From JBBRWO01 sp964388455 (lineage in GTDB: Bacteria; Actinomycetota; Coriobacteriia; Anaerosomatales; JAAXUF01): a DNA stretch of 50,712 bases. Location: positions 1 through 50,712 of the forward strand of contig CAYMAN010000015.1 in the NCBI GenBank assembly GCA_964388455.1, written 5' to 3'. Shown piece after piece: positions 16,397 through 25,292 of this stretch. Both the position numbers and the translations under genes were made by a program. Each line of letters opens with the position of its first letter. The stretch's first letter is position 1. The notes beneath the pieces are model-generated. The model did not search any database. It saw only the letters and a program-made list of their open reading frames with translations, and was not told the origin of the DNA.

Positions 16397-17541
16397 TCGT
16401 CTTCCTGCGCAAGTGGATCCTGCGCATCGCCTACGCGGTGATGTACCCGCTGCCGGTGCGTCCGCGGATCGTATTCGCATCGGGTCATGCGACTCGGCTT
16501 GGCGGTAACCTCAAAGCGCTGCATGACGAGGTCGAGCGGCGCGCGCTGGGAATCGAGATCGTCACGCTGGTGCGCGCAAGCGCCGAGACGCGGACCAGCA
16601 AGCTCGACACCCTGCTGTTCGCGCTGCGTGCCGAGTACTACCTGGCCACCTCGACGGTGTTCGTGGTCGACGACTACTTCTTCCCCCTGTACGTCATCCG
16701 CCTGAAGCCGCAGACCACCGTGATCCAGACGTGGCACGCGAGCGGCGCGTTCAAGAAGATCGGGTACAGCGTCATCGACAAGACGTTCGGCGCATCACCT
16801 TCGCTCATCCGACGGGTGAGGATCCACTCGAATTACACCCACTGTCTCATCGCCTCGCACACAGCCGTCCCCGCGTACGCCGAGGCATTCGGCCAGCCGG
16901 CCGAGCGGTTCGTCTCGCTCGGTGTACCGCGAACCGACGTGTTCTTCGACCCCGAGTTCGCTGCGCGTGCCGAGAAGCTGCGGGCGAAGTACCGTCTGCC
17001 GTCCGGCAAGAAGACGGTCCTGTACGCTCCTACGTTCCGCGGCGACAGCAAGCACTCGGCGGCGTACCACGACGATCTCGATCTGAACGAACTGCAGGCC
17101 GCGTGCGGAAATGAGTACGTCGTGCTGCTGAGGCTCCACCCCTTCGTCGCCGCCGAGGTCGCGATCGATGACGAGCTCGCGGGATTCGTGATCGACGTCT
17201 CGCGCCACCCCGACATCAACGAGCTGCTGCTCATAAGCGACCTGCTCGTGACCGACTACTCGAGCACCATCTACGAGTACGCCCTGCTCGGCCGCCCGAT
17301 GGCGTTCTTTGCGCCGGACTTCGAGGCGTACCAGGCCGAGCGCGGCTTCTACTTCGACTACGAGTCCGGCGTTCCCGGCCCCGTGTTCACCACCACCACG
17401 GCGCTCGCCGAGTACTTGTCGGCGGGGATGCTCGACGTCGCGCGGGTTGAGGAGTTCAGAAGCCGATCGTTCGACCTGGCCGACGGGCATGCGAGCGAGC
17501 GCGTGGTCGACACGCTGATACTGCCGGCCGTGGCGCCGTAA
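16393..17541 (+). CDS. CDP-glycerol/ribitol phosphotransferase family protein
   Basis: 382 residues, similar in architecture to the enzyme at 9932. A short N-terminal membrane-proximal helix precedes VFASGHATRLGGNLKALHDE, and the motifs TWHASGAFKKIGYS, LYAPTFRGDS, LLRLHPFV and VTDYSSTIYEYALLGRPMAF are intact. ATGA overlap with the preceding gene indicates coupling. Three family members in one locus suggests separate primase, linker and polymerase roles, which cannot be assigned from sequence. It ends 10 bases before the convergent gene at 17552. Confidence 0.88.
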   Translation: MIVFLRKWILRIAYAVMYPLPVRPRIVFASGHATRLGGNLKALHDEVERRALGIEIVTLVRASAETRTSKLDTLLFALRAEYYLATSTVFVVDDYFFPLYVIRLKPQTTVIQTWHASGAFKKIGYSVIDKTFGASPSLIRRVRIHSNYTHCLIASHTAVPAYAEAFGQPAERFVSLGVPRTDVFFDPEFAARAEKLRAKYRLPSGKKTVLYAPTFRGDSKHSAAYHDDLDLNELQAACGNEYVVLLRLHPFVAAEVAIDDELAGFVIDVSRHPDINELLLISDLLVTDYSSTIYEYALLGRPMAFFAPDFEAYQAERGFYFDYESGVPGPVFTTTTALAEYLSAGMLDVARVEEFRSRSFDLADGHASERVVDTLILPAVAP

Positions 17542-17551
17542 TTCCCAAGCG

Positions 17552-18556
17552 CTAGAACAGGGCGTCTACGATCCGGGTCCCAGAGGTCTCAGGATCGAGG
17601 ACGGCGTACGTCGACTGGAATTGCAGTCGAGCCGCCTCGTCGTAGACTGCCGACAACGTGTCGGGTAGGGCGGACACGTCGGCGATTCCGAGCCGCTTAT
17701 AGTCGTCCGGCAGCTTGTCTCCGAGGGTGTCGACGTTTCGCTCGGTGTTGAGCAGGAACAGACGCCGGCCCGTGACCGCGAAGTACACGGCGTCGCGGAA
17801 CTTGCTGGTGAGCAGGATGTCGCCTAAGGCCAGCAGGCTGAAGAGGCCGAGATTGCCGTCGTTGACGAACACGCGCTCCGCTAGGGATGCTGGCTCGGCG
17901 CCGAGTGAGTCGAGCAGACCCGGGACGTTGAGCACCAGGAAGACGTCCTCGGCCAGACTCGCGGCCAACTCCCGGACACTCGTAACCCCGAACACCTTCT
18001 CCGGTGTGCGCTGCGTGGTGACGACAACAACCCGCTTGTCGGCGGACGCGGGACACAGCGTCGCCAGTTGATGGCGCGCGCGATCACGGAGCGGGCCTGA
18101 GACGAGTTCGGCGAATACCGGAAGTCCTACCGCATGCACGTGAGCGTGCGGGAAGCGCTTCTGCGCGTGCGGGACGAAGGCACTTCCGGGAACCGCCACA
18201 TCCGTGTAGTCATCCACCGGCTTGCCCGCTTTGGCGCCGGCATCCACCAGGTTGAGCCGAGGCGACAGGAGTAGCACGCGTTTCTGGTTCTCCGGTGCCC
18301 CACCGCGGTGGGAATGCTTCGACTCTGATGCGGTGATGACCCAACCCGCTTCGGACGACCGCCGTTCCAGCAGGGCTCGCATCTCGCCGAGGTCGGCCTC
18401 TGGGGTCAGCTCGGCCGATTCCAGATCCGCGAAGAAATACCTCATCGCGAGGCTCTGGTGTGCGCTCAGCAGTTCATCGCGCAGGGCCGCGAGATTCCTC
18501 GAAAACCCCTGGCCTGTCGTGTCCAGAAACAGGACCGGGCGCATGGTATCGCTCAT
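17552..18556 (-). CDS. Degenerate GT-B-like protein of the polysaccharide locus
   Basis: 334 residues; family not firmly recognised. The order of elements resembles the CDP-glycerol phosphotransferase/GT-B fold: an N-terminal VLFLDTTGQGFSRNLAALRD (compare FASGHATRLGGNLKALHDE in the neighbour), mid-protein VVVVTTQRTPEK where the APTFRG motif would be, and ALGDILLTSKFRDAVYFAV where TDYSS would be. The usual WHA-GA-K, APTFRG and TDYSS motifs are all absent, so catalytic activity is doubtful or different. ATG 18556 overlaps the previous GT2 stop by ATGA. Confidence 0.6.
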   Translation of the reverse strand: MSDTMRPVLFLDTTGQGFSRNLAALRDELLSAHQSLAMRYFFADLESAELTPEADLGEMRALLERRSSEAGWVITASESKHSHRGGAPENQKRVLLLSPRLNLVDAGAKAGKPVDDYTDVAVPGSAFVPHAQKRFPHAHVHAVGLPVFAELVSGPLRDRARHQLATLCPASADKRVVVVTTQRTPEKVFGVTSVRELAASLAEDVFLVLNVPGLLDSLGAEPASLAERVFVNDGNLGLFSLLALGDILLTSKFRDAVYFAVTGRRLFLLNTERNVDTLGDKLPDDYKRLGIADVSALPDTLSAVYDEAARLQFQSTYAVLDPETSGTRIVDALF

Positions 18557-20361
18557 CGTCCACCCCCGCGCTTGGCCAGCCATGTCGCAACGCCATCGAT
18601 GAGGGAGCGACGGGGCACTGGGGTAGCCGGAGCCGCAGTGGCTGCGGTGGCCGGAACAGCCGGGGCGGACACGGTAGTCGGCATCACCGGGACCGCATCG
18701 AGCCCCAAAACCCCACGCGTGAACCGCTCCTCCGAAGAGAGCGTGTACATGAGTCGCTCACCGGGAGCTTGGAGAACGTACGCGTCGCGGTACAACGCCT
18801 CGGCATCCTCGCGCTGCGATGCGGTCGGTGCGAACCCGCTAAGCCGCAGATAGGAGGTTCGGATGAGCTTGTTTGACAGCATCAGATCGAGTGCTGCGTG
18901 CGACGGATCGAGTGTGCCCCGCACAGGTGTCGGCTGCTGGAACGCGATTTCGTGAGCAGCGATGACACGGGGCTGCTCTCCCTCGCGGGCGTGTGCGACC
19001 GGACAGGCCAACGCGTCACAGTTGCTCGTCGACAGCCGCTTCCACATGCGCCGGAGAGCGGTGATGCGATATACCACGTCGGCCTCTGCGATAAGCACAT
19101 ACTCGGCGCGGGTCGATTCGAGTGCTCTCTGAACGAAGCTCGCTCGGTCCTCGGCGTCGACCACTCGCAGGTTCGCGAAGTTCCCGAGATGCTCCGGAAG
19201 AGCCTGCGCCGTCGCTCGGGTCACGTACACGTCGAACAGCGGAAAGCGTTGTGCGTAGATGGAATGCAGGGTCGACTCGAGCGCAGCCGCATCCATGCCG
19301 TCGCCCCAGACGATCACCGACACCAGAGGATGCTCGGCCGCCTGCGGCTTCGATTTCGGCAACTGGGCAAGAGGCAGATCGGGATAGCGACGCGCCAATC
19401 GCTGCCATGCTGCGAACGGAATCACTCGGCTCAACTCCGCCACGCGCGCCGAGATCAACTCCGCAACGCCCTCCTCGGCGTGCCAGAAGTTGGCGTACCG
19501 CGCTCCGACCAGCCGATCCGCTTCCTTGACGGAAAGCCGATTGAGATACTCTGCGAGCAGTCGTTCGATCTCTGACCTGTTGGATGGATCGGCCGAGTCG
19601 AGCGCGACGTCCCACCGCTGTATCGCCGCCGTTCGTATGTCGGCGTGTGTCGAGAGGTGGTCGCGCTCTGACCTCAGTGAGATGACCTGCGTCGCCGAGA
19701 GCTCGCCGAACAGGGATCGCCGACGGTATCGGCAGACATCCTCGGGAAGCGTGACGATCGTCTCACACAGGTAGGCGTAGCGCATCGCGAAGACGCTGTC
19801 CTGCGCGTAGACGTACGGGGGGAAACGCAGGCGGGCTTGCTCGATGAGGTCGCGGCGATACAGCTTGTTCCAGATCACGTAGCAAGAGGGTAGGGCCGGA
19901 TCCAAGGGTCCGTATGCCGGCTGCTCGAGCAGCGTCTGCATCTCAGGGACGTGCCAAGAGTGCACGTCGTCAAAGATCTCGTAATCGCCGATCACCAGAT
20001 CGGCACCGGAGGCCGTCGCCCGCCCATGGAGCAGCTCGAGCGTGTTGGGTAGGTACCGGTCGTCACCGTCGAGAAATGCGATGTACTCTCCGCGCGCCGC
20101 GTCCAGCCCAGCGTTGCGCGCGGCGGAAACGCCTTCCGCCTCCTGGAGGATCGCCGTGAACCGCAGCTCGCCCTCGCAGAATGTCTCGATGATCTCGCGC
20201 GTGCCGTCGGTGGACCCGTCGTCGACGACGAGCACCTCGAAGTCAGCGAACGTCTGCGCCGAGAGTGACTGCAGCGCCTCTCCGATGTAGCGCACGACAT
20301 CGTGCGCCGGCACGATGACGCTGATCGCGGGAGGTTGATCGACTGCTGCTCGCGCTATCAC
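18553..20361 (-). CDS. Two-module family 2 glycosyltransferase, second module degenerate
   Basis: 602 residues. Module one (about 1-260) is a canonical GT-A/GT2 domain: ISVIVPAHDVVRYIGEALQS, VVDDGSTDGT, GVSAARNAGLDAARGEYIAF and the metal motif LDGDDRYLP. After a helical linker, module two (about 345-540) starts again with LVSVIVWGDGMDAAALESTL but has AEADVVYR where DXD is expected and lacks the DDGS motif. A low-complexity Ala/Thr/Pro/Val tract (about 560-585) leads to a basic tail. The start is GTG 20361 with GAGGGGAAG upstream. It may be a polymerase-like transferase with one active site. Confidence 0.82.
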   Translation of the reverse strand: MIARAAVDQPPAISVIVPAHDVVRYIGEALQSLSAQTFADFEVLVVDDGSTDGTREIIETFCEGELRFTAILQEAEGVSAARNAGLDAARGEYIAFLDGDDRYLPNTLELLHGRATASGADLVIGDYEIFDDVHSWHVPEMQTLLEQPAYGPLDPALPSCYVIWNKLYRRDLIEQARLRFPPYVYAQDSVFAMRYAYLCETIVTLPEDVCRYRRRSLFGELSATQVISLRSERDHLSTHADIRTAAIQRWDVALDSADPSNRSEIERLLAEYLNRLSVKEADRLVGARYANFWHAEEGVAELISARVAELSRVIPFAAWQRLARRYPDLPLAQLPKSKPQAAEHPLVSVIVWGDGMDAAALESTLHSIYAQRFPLFDVYVTRATAQALPEHLGNFANLRVVDAEDRASFVQRALESTRAEYVLIAEADVVYRITALRRMWKRLSTSNCDALACPVAHAREGEQPRVIAAHEIAFQQPTPVRGTLDPSHAALDLMLSNKLIRTSYLRLSGFAPTASQREDAEALYRDAYVLQAPGERLMYTLSSEERFTRGVLGLDAVPVMPTTVSAPAVPATAATAAPATPVPRRSLIDGVATWLAKRGGGR

Positions 20362-20492
20362 GACGACCGACTTCCCCTCTCACTGCAGTCTGATGTCACA
20401 TCAATCACATCGCTCGCGGCGACGTACCTCTAGAACGCCTTGACAGCATCTTAGGGCAGTCATCCCAGCGCGGCACGAACGATCAGCTCGAT

Positions 20493-21542
20493 CTACCGTC
20501 CGAAGCGCGAGATCTTGCGAAGCGCCTGAGAGAGCTTAAACGTCCGAGAACTGCGGATCTTCTGCAATCTCCCCTCGCTCGCCTTCAGCTCCCGCTCGGC
20601 AACTCTCGCCTTCAGCCTCTGGATGCCATCCTGGGCCAGAAGATCGAAAGCGAGTATGGCCTCAGGCGTCAGGTCGGGTGGGACCAACGTACGTCGCTCC
20701 GGCGCCGACAGCCCGCAATAGACCTTCAGCGCCTGCTGGTACATCTCTGCGCAGAGTTGTGCCACCGCCCTCGCAACCGGCTCGTCATAGCCTTTGGGAA
20801 TCACGAAGCGCAGCATCTCGAGATACGTGACGAAGAATCCCTCGAAGTTTGCCGCGCTCTTCTCCGTCGTCATGATCGAGTCCGCCCGCACTCGTCTACG
20901 AAAGCGGGGCATTGCGATGTGAGCGACTCGTTCCGCCTGAAGTGAGCAGAGGAACGTGAATAGGTTGTCCTCGTGCACGATGCCCTCGTAAAACGACAGT
21001 CCCGCCGCTCGGTAGTAGTCGGTCCGGATGAACTGCAGAAGGACGGAAGGCCTATATTCCTTGTTGCTGCACATGTCTGCGACGAGTTTCGGTCCCGTCA
21101 TGACTCCTTCGTACGCGCCGCAGCGACGGTAGTAGGTGCCGTAGTTTGAGTGCTTGGACTCGAGTTGGGCGTCCTCGAAGAAGGACACGGCATCGAAGTT
21201 GAGTACGTCGAGTCGGTCCTCGACCGAACGCGAGTACAGTGCCTCAAGCGCGTCGAAATCGAGTACGTCATCGCTGTCGAAGAAATAGAGATAGTCTCCC
21301 CGCGCAACCGCCGTGCCCGCGTTGCGCGCGGCAGACGGCCCGCGATTCGGCTGATGGATGACGACGATTCGCTCGTCACGAGTCGCGTAGTCGTCAAGGA
21401 TGTCGGCCGAGCCATCGGTCGAGCCATCATTCACACAGATGATCTCGATATCACCGAGTGTCTGAGAAGCGATGCTGTCGAGACACTCAGCCAGGTACAA
21501 CTCGACGTTGTAGACCGGGACAACCACCGACACTTTCGACAT
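20493..21542 (-). CDS. Family 2 glycosyltransferase (tandem paralogue 4)
   Basis: 349 residues. KVSVVVPVYNVELYLAECLD, CVNDGSTDGSADIL, GPSAARNAGTAVARGDYLYF and the metal-binding FDSDDVLD define a GT2 domain in the first ~110 residues; VHEDNLF at mid-protein fits the catalytic-base region. The C-terminus ends in a short basic motif, IRSSRTFKLSQALRKI, shared in pattern with the three upstream paralogues. It lies 6 bases after the preceding GT2 and is the last of a tight series; 131 bases separate it from the two-module GT2. Confidence 0.9.
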   Translation of the reverse strand: MSKVSVVVPVYNVELYLAECLDSIASQTLGDIEIICVNDGSTDGSADILDDYATRDERIVVIHQPNRGPSAARNAGTAVARGDYLYFFDSDDVLDFDALEALYSRSVEDRLDVLNFDAVSFFEDAQLESKHSNYGTYYRRCGAYEGVMTGPKLVADMCSNKEYRPSVLLQFIRTDYYRAAGLSFYEGIVHEDNLFTFLCSLQAERVAHIAMPRFRRRVRADSIMTTEKSAANFEGFFVTYLEMLRFVIPKGYDEPVARAVAQLCAEMYQQALKVYCGLSAPERRTLVPPDLTPEAILAFDLLAQDGIQRLKARVAERELKASEGRLQKIRSSRTFKLSQALRKISRFGR

Positions 21543-21548
21543 TGAAGA

Positions 21549-22715
21549 CTACCTTTCGATGCGTTTGGGAGGAGACGCTGCCGGCACCCTGCGAATGACG
21601 GCCGCAAGGCGACGCCCCAGCCTGTACGCCTGCGATTTCTGCATCTTGCTGAGCGAAGCGCTTGCTTTGCCCGTCGCCTCCTTTGCCGACCCCAGCGCTG
21701 CGCGCGTGTCGATCAGCTCACTTCGGAGCATCTTAATCTCAGCGAGCAGGTATTCGTCCGCCGACTCGTCAATAACCCTGACGTACTGGTCATAGTGTCG
21801 AGGATCGAGGAAGTAGTCCTTCTCGCGGTCGCTGATTCCCAACTCCGAGAAGTACGTTGATTTCAGCTCAGCGTAAAGTTCCCGGAAAGCATCGACGGTC
21901 TTGACACTCTCTAGAGTAAAGAGGCACTGGTAAAGAGCGGCGCTGGTGAAGTCGCGCTCGATCTGCGGGAAGACACCCGCCTTCTCGGCCTCCATTTTCG
22001 TGATCGCCAGTGCTCGACAGATCTCGAGAGGCTCCTCGTGGATGGTGGACTGCAGACTGTCAGACACACCTTTTCGGTAGTTCAGCAGAACCCTGTCTAG
22101 CACCGTGATACGCTCGGCGGTCGCCAACGCGAGATAGGTGAACGGAACATCCTCCGCACGTCGCAGACCGCGAACGAAACGCAGCCCGCCTTCGAGGAGG
22201 AAGGACCGTTTGAACATCTTGTTGCAGGCGCTGGGCGTCACAAAACGGAACAGGCTACCGGACATCTCATCACGGCAGAACGGAACCTTCGTGGGAACGA
22301 GCCCCATTTGAAGCGTCCAGTGTCCATCGACCGACACCCCCGTGTCCGTGTACACGTAGCGGATCTTGAAGATTCCAATGTCAGCGTCGTCGTTGACACA
22401 ACGGGCGCAGACCTCCTCGATCATCGTGGCCTCGACCCAGTCGTCCGAATCCAAGAACAGGACATACTCACCGATCGCCGCATCCAGCCCACTATTTCGG
22501 GCGCCTGCAAGACCCTGATTCTCCTGTTCGACCACGATGATTCGCGGGTCTCGCTCAGCGTACTCGCCGAGAATGGCCCCCGAGCCGTCGGTCGAACCAT
22601 CATTGACGCAAATGATCTCAATATCTGACAGCGTCTGGGAGATGACGCTCTCGAGGCACTCGGACAGATAGCGTTCGACGTTGTAGACCGGAACGACTAC
22701 GGACACTTTAGGCAT
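21549..22715 (-). CDS. Family 2 glycosyltransferase (tandem paralogue 3)
   Basis: 388 residues. The N-terminal GT2 motifs are KVSVVVPVYNVERYLSECLE, CVNDGSTDGSGAIL, GLAGARNSGLDAAIGEYVLF and LDSDDWVE; RAEDVPF supplies the expected acidic catalytic region. After a helical domain it ends with a coiled-coil-prone stretch (EIKMLRSELIDTRAALGSAK) and the tail QKSQAYRLGRRLAAVIRRV. Strong similarity to the genes on both sides suggests duplication. The sugar donor is not predictable from sequence. Confidence 0.9.
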   Translation of the reverse strand: MPKVSVVVPVYNVERYLSECLESVISQTLSDIEIICVNDGSTDGSGAILGEYAERDPRIIVVEQENQGLAGARNSGLDAAIGEYVLFLDSDDWVEATMIEEVCARCVNDDADIGIFKIRYVYTDTGVSVDGHWTLQMGLVPTKVPFCRDEMSGSLFRFVTPSACNKMFKRSFLLEGGLRFVRGLRRAEDVPFTYLALATAERITVLDRVLLNYRKGVSDSLQSTIHEEPLEICRALAITKMEAEKAGVFPQIERDFTSAALYQCLFTLESVKTVDAFRELYAELKSTYFSELGISDREKDYFLDPRHYDQYVRVIDESADEYLLAEIKMLRSELIDTRAALGSAKEATGKASASLSKMQKSQAYRLGRRLAAVIRRVPAASPPKRIER

Positions 22716-22721
22716 GGATTT

Positions 22722-24089
22722 CTACTTCGCCTTTCGAAGTGTTCTATACAGGCGCCTGAGCCTCCGAGGAATCGCCGTGATGATCCGCCCGGCCTTGTAG
22801 GAACGCGATGCCCGAATCATCTTCAACTTCGCAGACGTCCCATTGAGCTTCGCTGTCGCCCGCTTCACCTCGATGCGGGTTTCGTCGAGCTGCTCGCGAA
22901 GGGACCTCGCCTCGTTGAACAACTGATTGCGGATCTCAGCCAGCTGCTCGCCAAGTGACACCACTTGGGCCGCAGCGAGAGAGAGCTCCTCGGCATCGCG
23001 CGCTCGCTCGATCTCCAGTTCACCCAACGCGAATCGCGTTTCACTCAGCGCATCAAGCGTTTCGCGTCTCTGCTCACGAGAATGATCCCGCTGACCGCGG
23101 AGATCCTTCGCTTGTTCGAAAAGGTAGTCCTCCGAGGACAACGCTCTAATCATCGAGTAGCCCTTGTAATAGTTGGTATCGGCGAAATAGTCCTCGGTGC
23201 GCCCCTCGATTCCCAGCTCAGCTAGGTACTTGGAAGTCAGCGCGCCATACAGCTCGCGGAACGCATCCGGCGTCCTGACGATATGCAACGTGTAGAGACA
23301 CTGGTCGATGGCGGCATTGACGAAGTCTTGTTCGACCTCACAGAAGGATCCTGCCTCGACCGCGATTCTCTTGACGTCCGCCAGCGCCCGACAAATCTCC
23401 GCAGGCCGCTCGTGTACTGTTGCCTGAAGGCCGGTCGGGTTGCCCGACCGATAGTTCACCAGGGCCTTGTCCACAGCCGTCACCCGCTGCGCGTTGATCA
23501 ACGCAAGGTACGTGAAAGCCACATCCTCTGCGCGTTGGAGCTCAGGAGAGAAGCGCAGGCCGTGTTCGGCGATGAACGAGCGCTTGAACAACTTGTTCCA
23601 GACGCTCGGGGTCATTGAGAGAAGCAGGTTAGCGGTCATGTCGGCACGGTTGAAAGGAAGGGTGTCCGGAAGCAAATCCATTCTGAGAGACCAGCTCGCC
23701 TCGATCTGCGTGCCCTTGTCGATGTACAGGTAGCGAATCTTGCAGATCCCGATATCCGCGTCATGCGCGGTACAGCTGGTGTACATCTCCTCAATCATGG
23801 TCGGCTCGAAGAAGTCATCGGCATCGAGAAAAGCAACGTACTCGCCCGATGCGAGATCAAGTCCCGCGTTGCGAGCCGCAGACACCCCTTGGTTCTTCTG
23901 TGTGAAAACCCGGATTCGCTCATCCTGGAGTGCGTAGCTCTTCAAGACCTCCACTGAATCGTCGCTTGAGCCATCGTCAACGCAGATAATTTCTATGTCA
24001 CGCGCCGTCTGGGACGCCACACTTTCGAGACACTGTCGCAAGTACTGACCTGCGTTGAATACGGGGATGATGACGGATACCTTGGGCAT
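22722..24089 (-). CDS. Family 2 glycosyltransferase with C-terminal coiled coil (tandem paralogue 2)
   Basis: 455 residues, the longest of the four paralogues. GT2 motifs: KVSVIIPVFNAGQYLRQCLE, CVDDGSSDDSVEVL, GVSAARNAGLDLASGEYVAF, LDADDFFEP and RAEDVAF. From about residue 320 a long Glu/Arg/Leu-rich coiled coil (DHSREQRRETLDALSETRF, LEIERARDAEELSLAAAQVV) is followed by the shared basic tail SRSYKAGRIITAIPRRLRR. The coiled coil may mediate dimerisation or spacing from the membrane. It is 3 bases from the upstream GT2. Confidence 0.9.
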   Translation of the reverse strand: MPKVSVIIPVFNAGQYLRQCLESVASQTARDIEIICVDDGSSDDSVEVLKSYALQDERIRVFTQKNQGVSAARNAGLDLASGEYVAFLDADDFFEPTMIEEMYTSCTAHDADIGICKIRYLYIDKGTQIEASWSLRMDLLPDTLPFNRADMTANLLLSMTPSVWNKLFKRSFIAEHGLRFSPELQRAEDVAFTYLALINAQRVTAVDKALVNYRSGNPTGLQATVHERPAEICRALADVKRIAVEAGSFCEVEQDFVNAAIDQCLYTLHIVRTPDAFRELYGALTSKYLAELGIEGRTEDYFADTNYYKGYSMIRALSSEDYLFEQAKDLRGQRDHSREQRRETLDALSETRFALGELEIERARDAEELSLAAAQVVSLGEQLAEIRNQLFNEARSLREQLDETRIEVKRATAKLNGTSAKLKMIRASRSYKAGRIITAIPRRLRRLYRTLRKAK

Positions 24090-24092
24090 CGA

Positions 24093-25292
24093 CTATTCTG
24101 CCTTCCGACGCAGGGTGAGCAGTGCCCTGATTCTGCGATAGAGAGCGGCGATCCGCTTCCCGGTTCTATACGGAGACGACTCTTGAGTTTTGCTCACCCT
24201 CGCGAGTTCTCTTGCGAGTCCTGAAGAAACTTGTTTGCACTGTATTTGAGTCTCACCCAGTTGGCGCTGAAGACACCCGACCTCCTCAAGAAGGTATGAC
24301 TCCGGCGAAAGCCGCATGATCTTCTCATACTGTTCGTAATGACGATGAACGAAGAAGTAGTCGCTATCGCGCCCACCAACTCCCAACGCGACAAAGCCCT
24401 CTGACTTCAGTCGGTCGTAGAGATCGCAGAATACTCCAGCGCTGCGCAGGGAGTTCAGATTGTAGAGGCAATTTCCCACCGCGTCGTTCACGAAACTCCG
24501 CTCCACCTTCGCAAAGACTCCGAACTCCACGAGCTCATCCTTCAGCGCCAGCAGGGCCCGGTAGAACTCGAGAGGCGTTTCGTGGTTGGCTGCCTGCAAG
24601 TTCGCGCCCGCGCCAACCCGGTAGTTTGCCAGGGTCTTATCGACCACCGTGATTCGTTGCGCCTTCACAAGTGCGAGTCGCGTGAAGAGAAGGTCGTTCG
24701 CGCGCTTCAGTTCCTGAAAACGAAGCTGGTGGTCGACGACGAACGCCCGACGAAACATCTTGTTCCAGGGCGCTGGAGCAATAAATACGAAGATGCTATC
24801 GAGCATGTCGGCGTAGGAGAACGGGATCGAGTCCGGCAGCAGCTCGGTCTTCAGGAGCCACTCGGCGGGTACGAATTCGCCGCTCGCCGCATCGAAGTAC
24901 CGGGCCCCGTACACGCAAATGTCGGCATCGTCTGCGACGCACTTGCCGTGCGCCTCCTCCAGCATGGTCGGCTCGAAGAAATCGTCCGCGTCCAAGAAAG
25001 AGAGGTACTCTCCCCGAGCCACCGCTAGTCCTGTGTTTCGGGCGGCGCCTGCACCCGCGTTCGCTTGATGCAGCACCGTCAGCCGTGCATCCCGCCCGGC
25101 ATACGTATTGAGAATATCGAGAGAACCATCCATGGAGCCGTCATCAACGCACAGCACCTCGATATCCGTGAGTGTCTGGCACAAGATGCTGTCCAGGCAT
25201 TCACTCAGGTGCGGCCGTGCGTTGTAGACGGGGATGATCACCGAGACCCTGGGCGTTGTCAGGCCTTCGGCCCGCATCGTCGAAATCACCAT
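24093..25292 (-). CDS. Family 2 glycosyltransferase (tandem paralogue 1)
   Basis: About 399 residues. GT2 motifs: RVSVIIPVYNARPHLSECLD, CVDDGSMDGSLDIL, GAGAARNTGLAVARGEYLSF and LDADDFFEP. The usual ED catalytic pair appears as RANDLLF, an Asn in place of Glu, which may alter the base region. The tail SSPYRTGKRIAALYRRIRAL matches the paralogue pattern. The start is uncertain: ATG 25292 overlaps the acyltransferase stop by 7 bases, GTG 25289 makes a GTGA overlap, and ATG 25277 is also possible; none has a clear ribosome binding site. Confidence 0.86.
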   Translation of the reverse strand: MVISTMRAEGLTTPRVSVIIPVYNARPHLSECLDSILCQTLTDIEVLCVDDGSMDGSLDILNTYAGRDARLTVLHQANAGAGAARNTGLAVARGEYLSFLDADDFFEPTMLEEAHGKCVADDADICVYGARYFDAASGEFVPAEWLLKTELLPDSIPFSYADMLDSIFVFIAPAPWNKMFRRAFVVDHQLRFQELKRANDLLFTRLALVKAQRITVVDKTLANYRVGAGANLQAANHETPLEFYRALLALKDELVEFGVFAKVERSFVNDAVGNCLYNLNSLRSAGVFCDLYDRLKSEGFVALGVGGRDSDYFFVHRHYEQYEKIMRLSPESYLLEEVGCLQRQLGETQIQCKQVSSGLARELARVSKTQESSPYRTGKRIAALYRRIRALLTLRRKAE

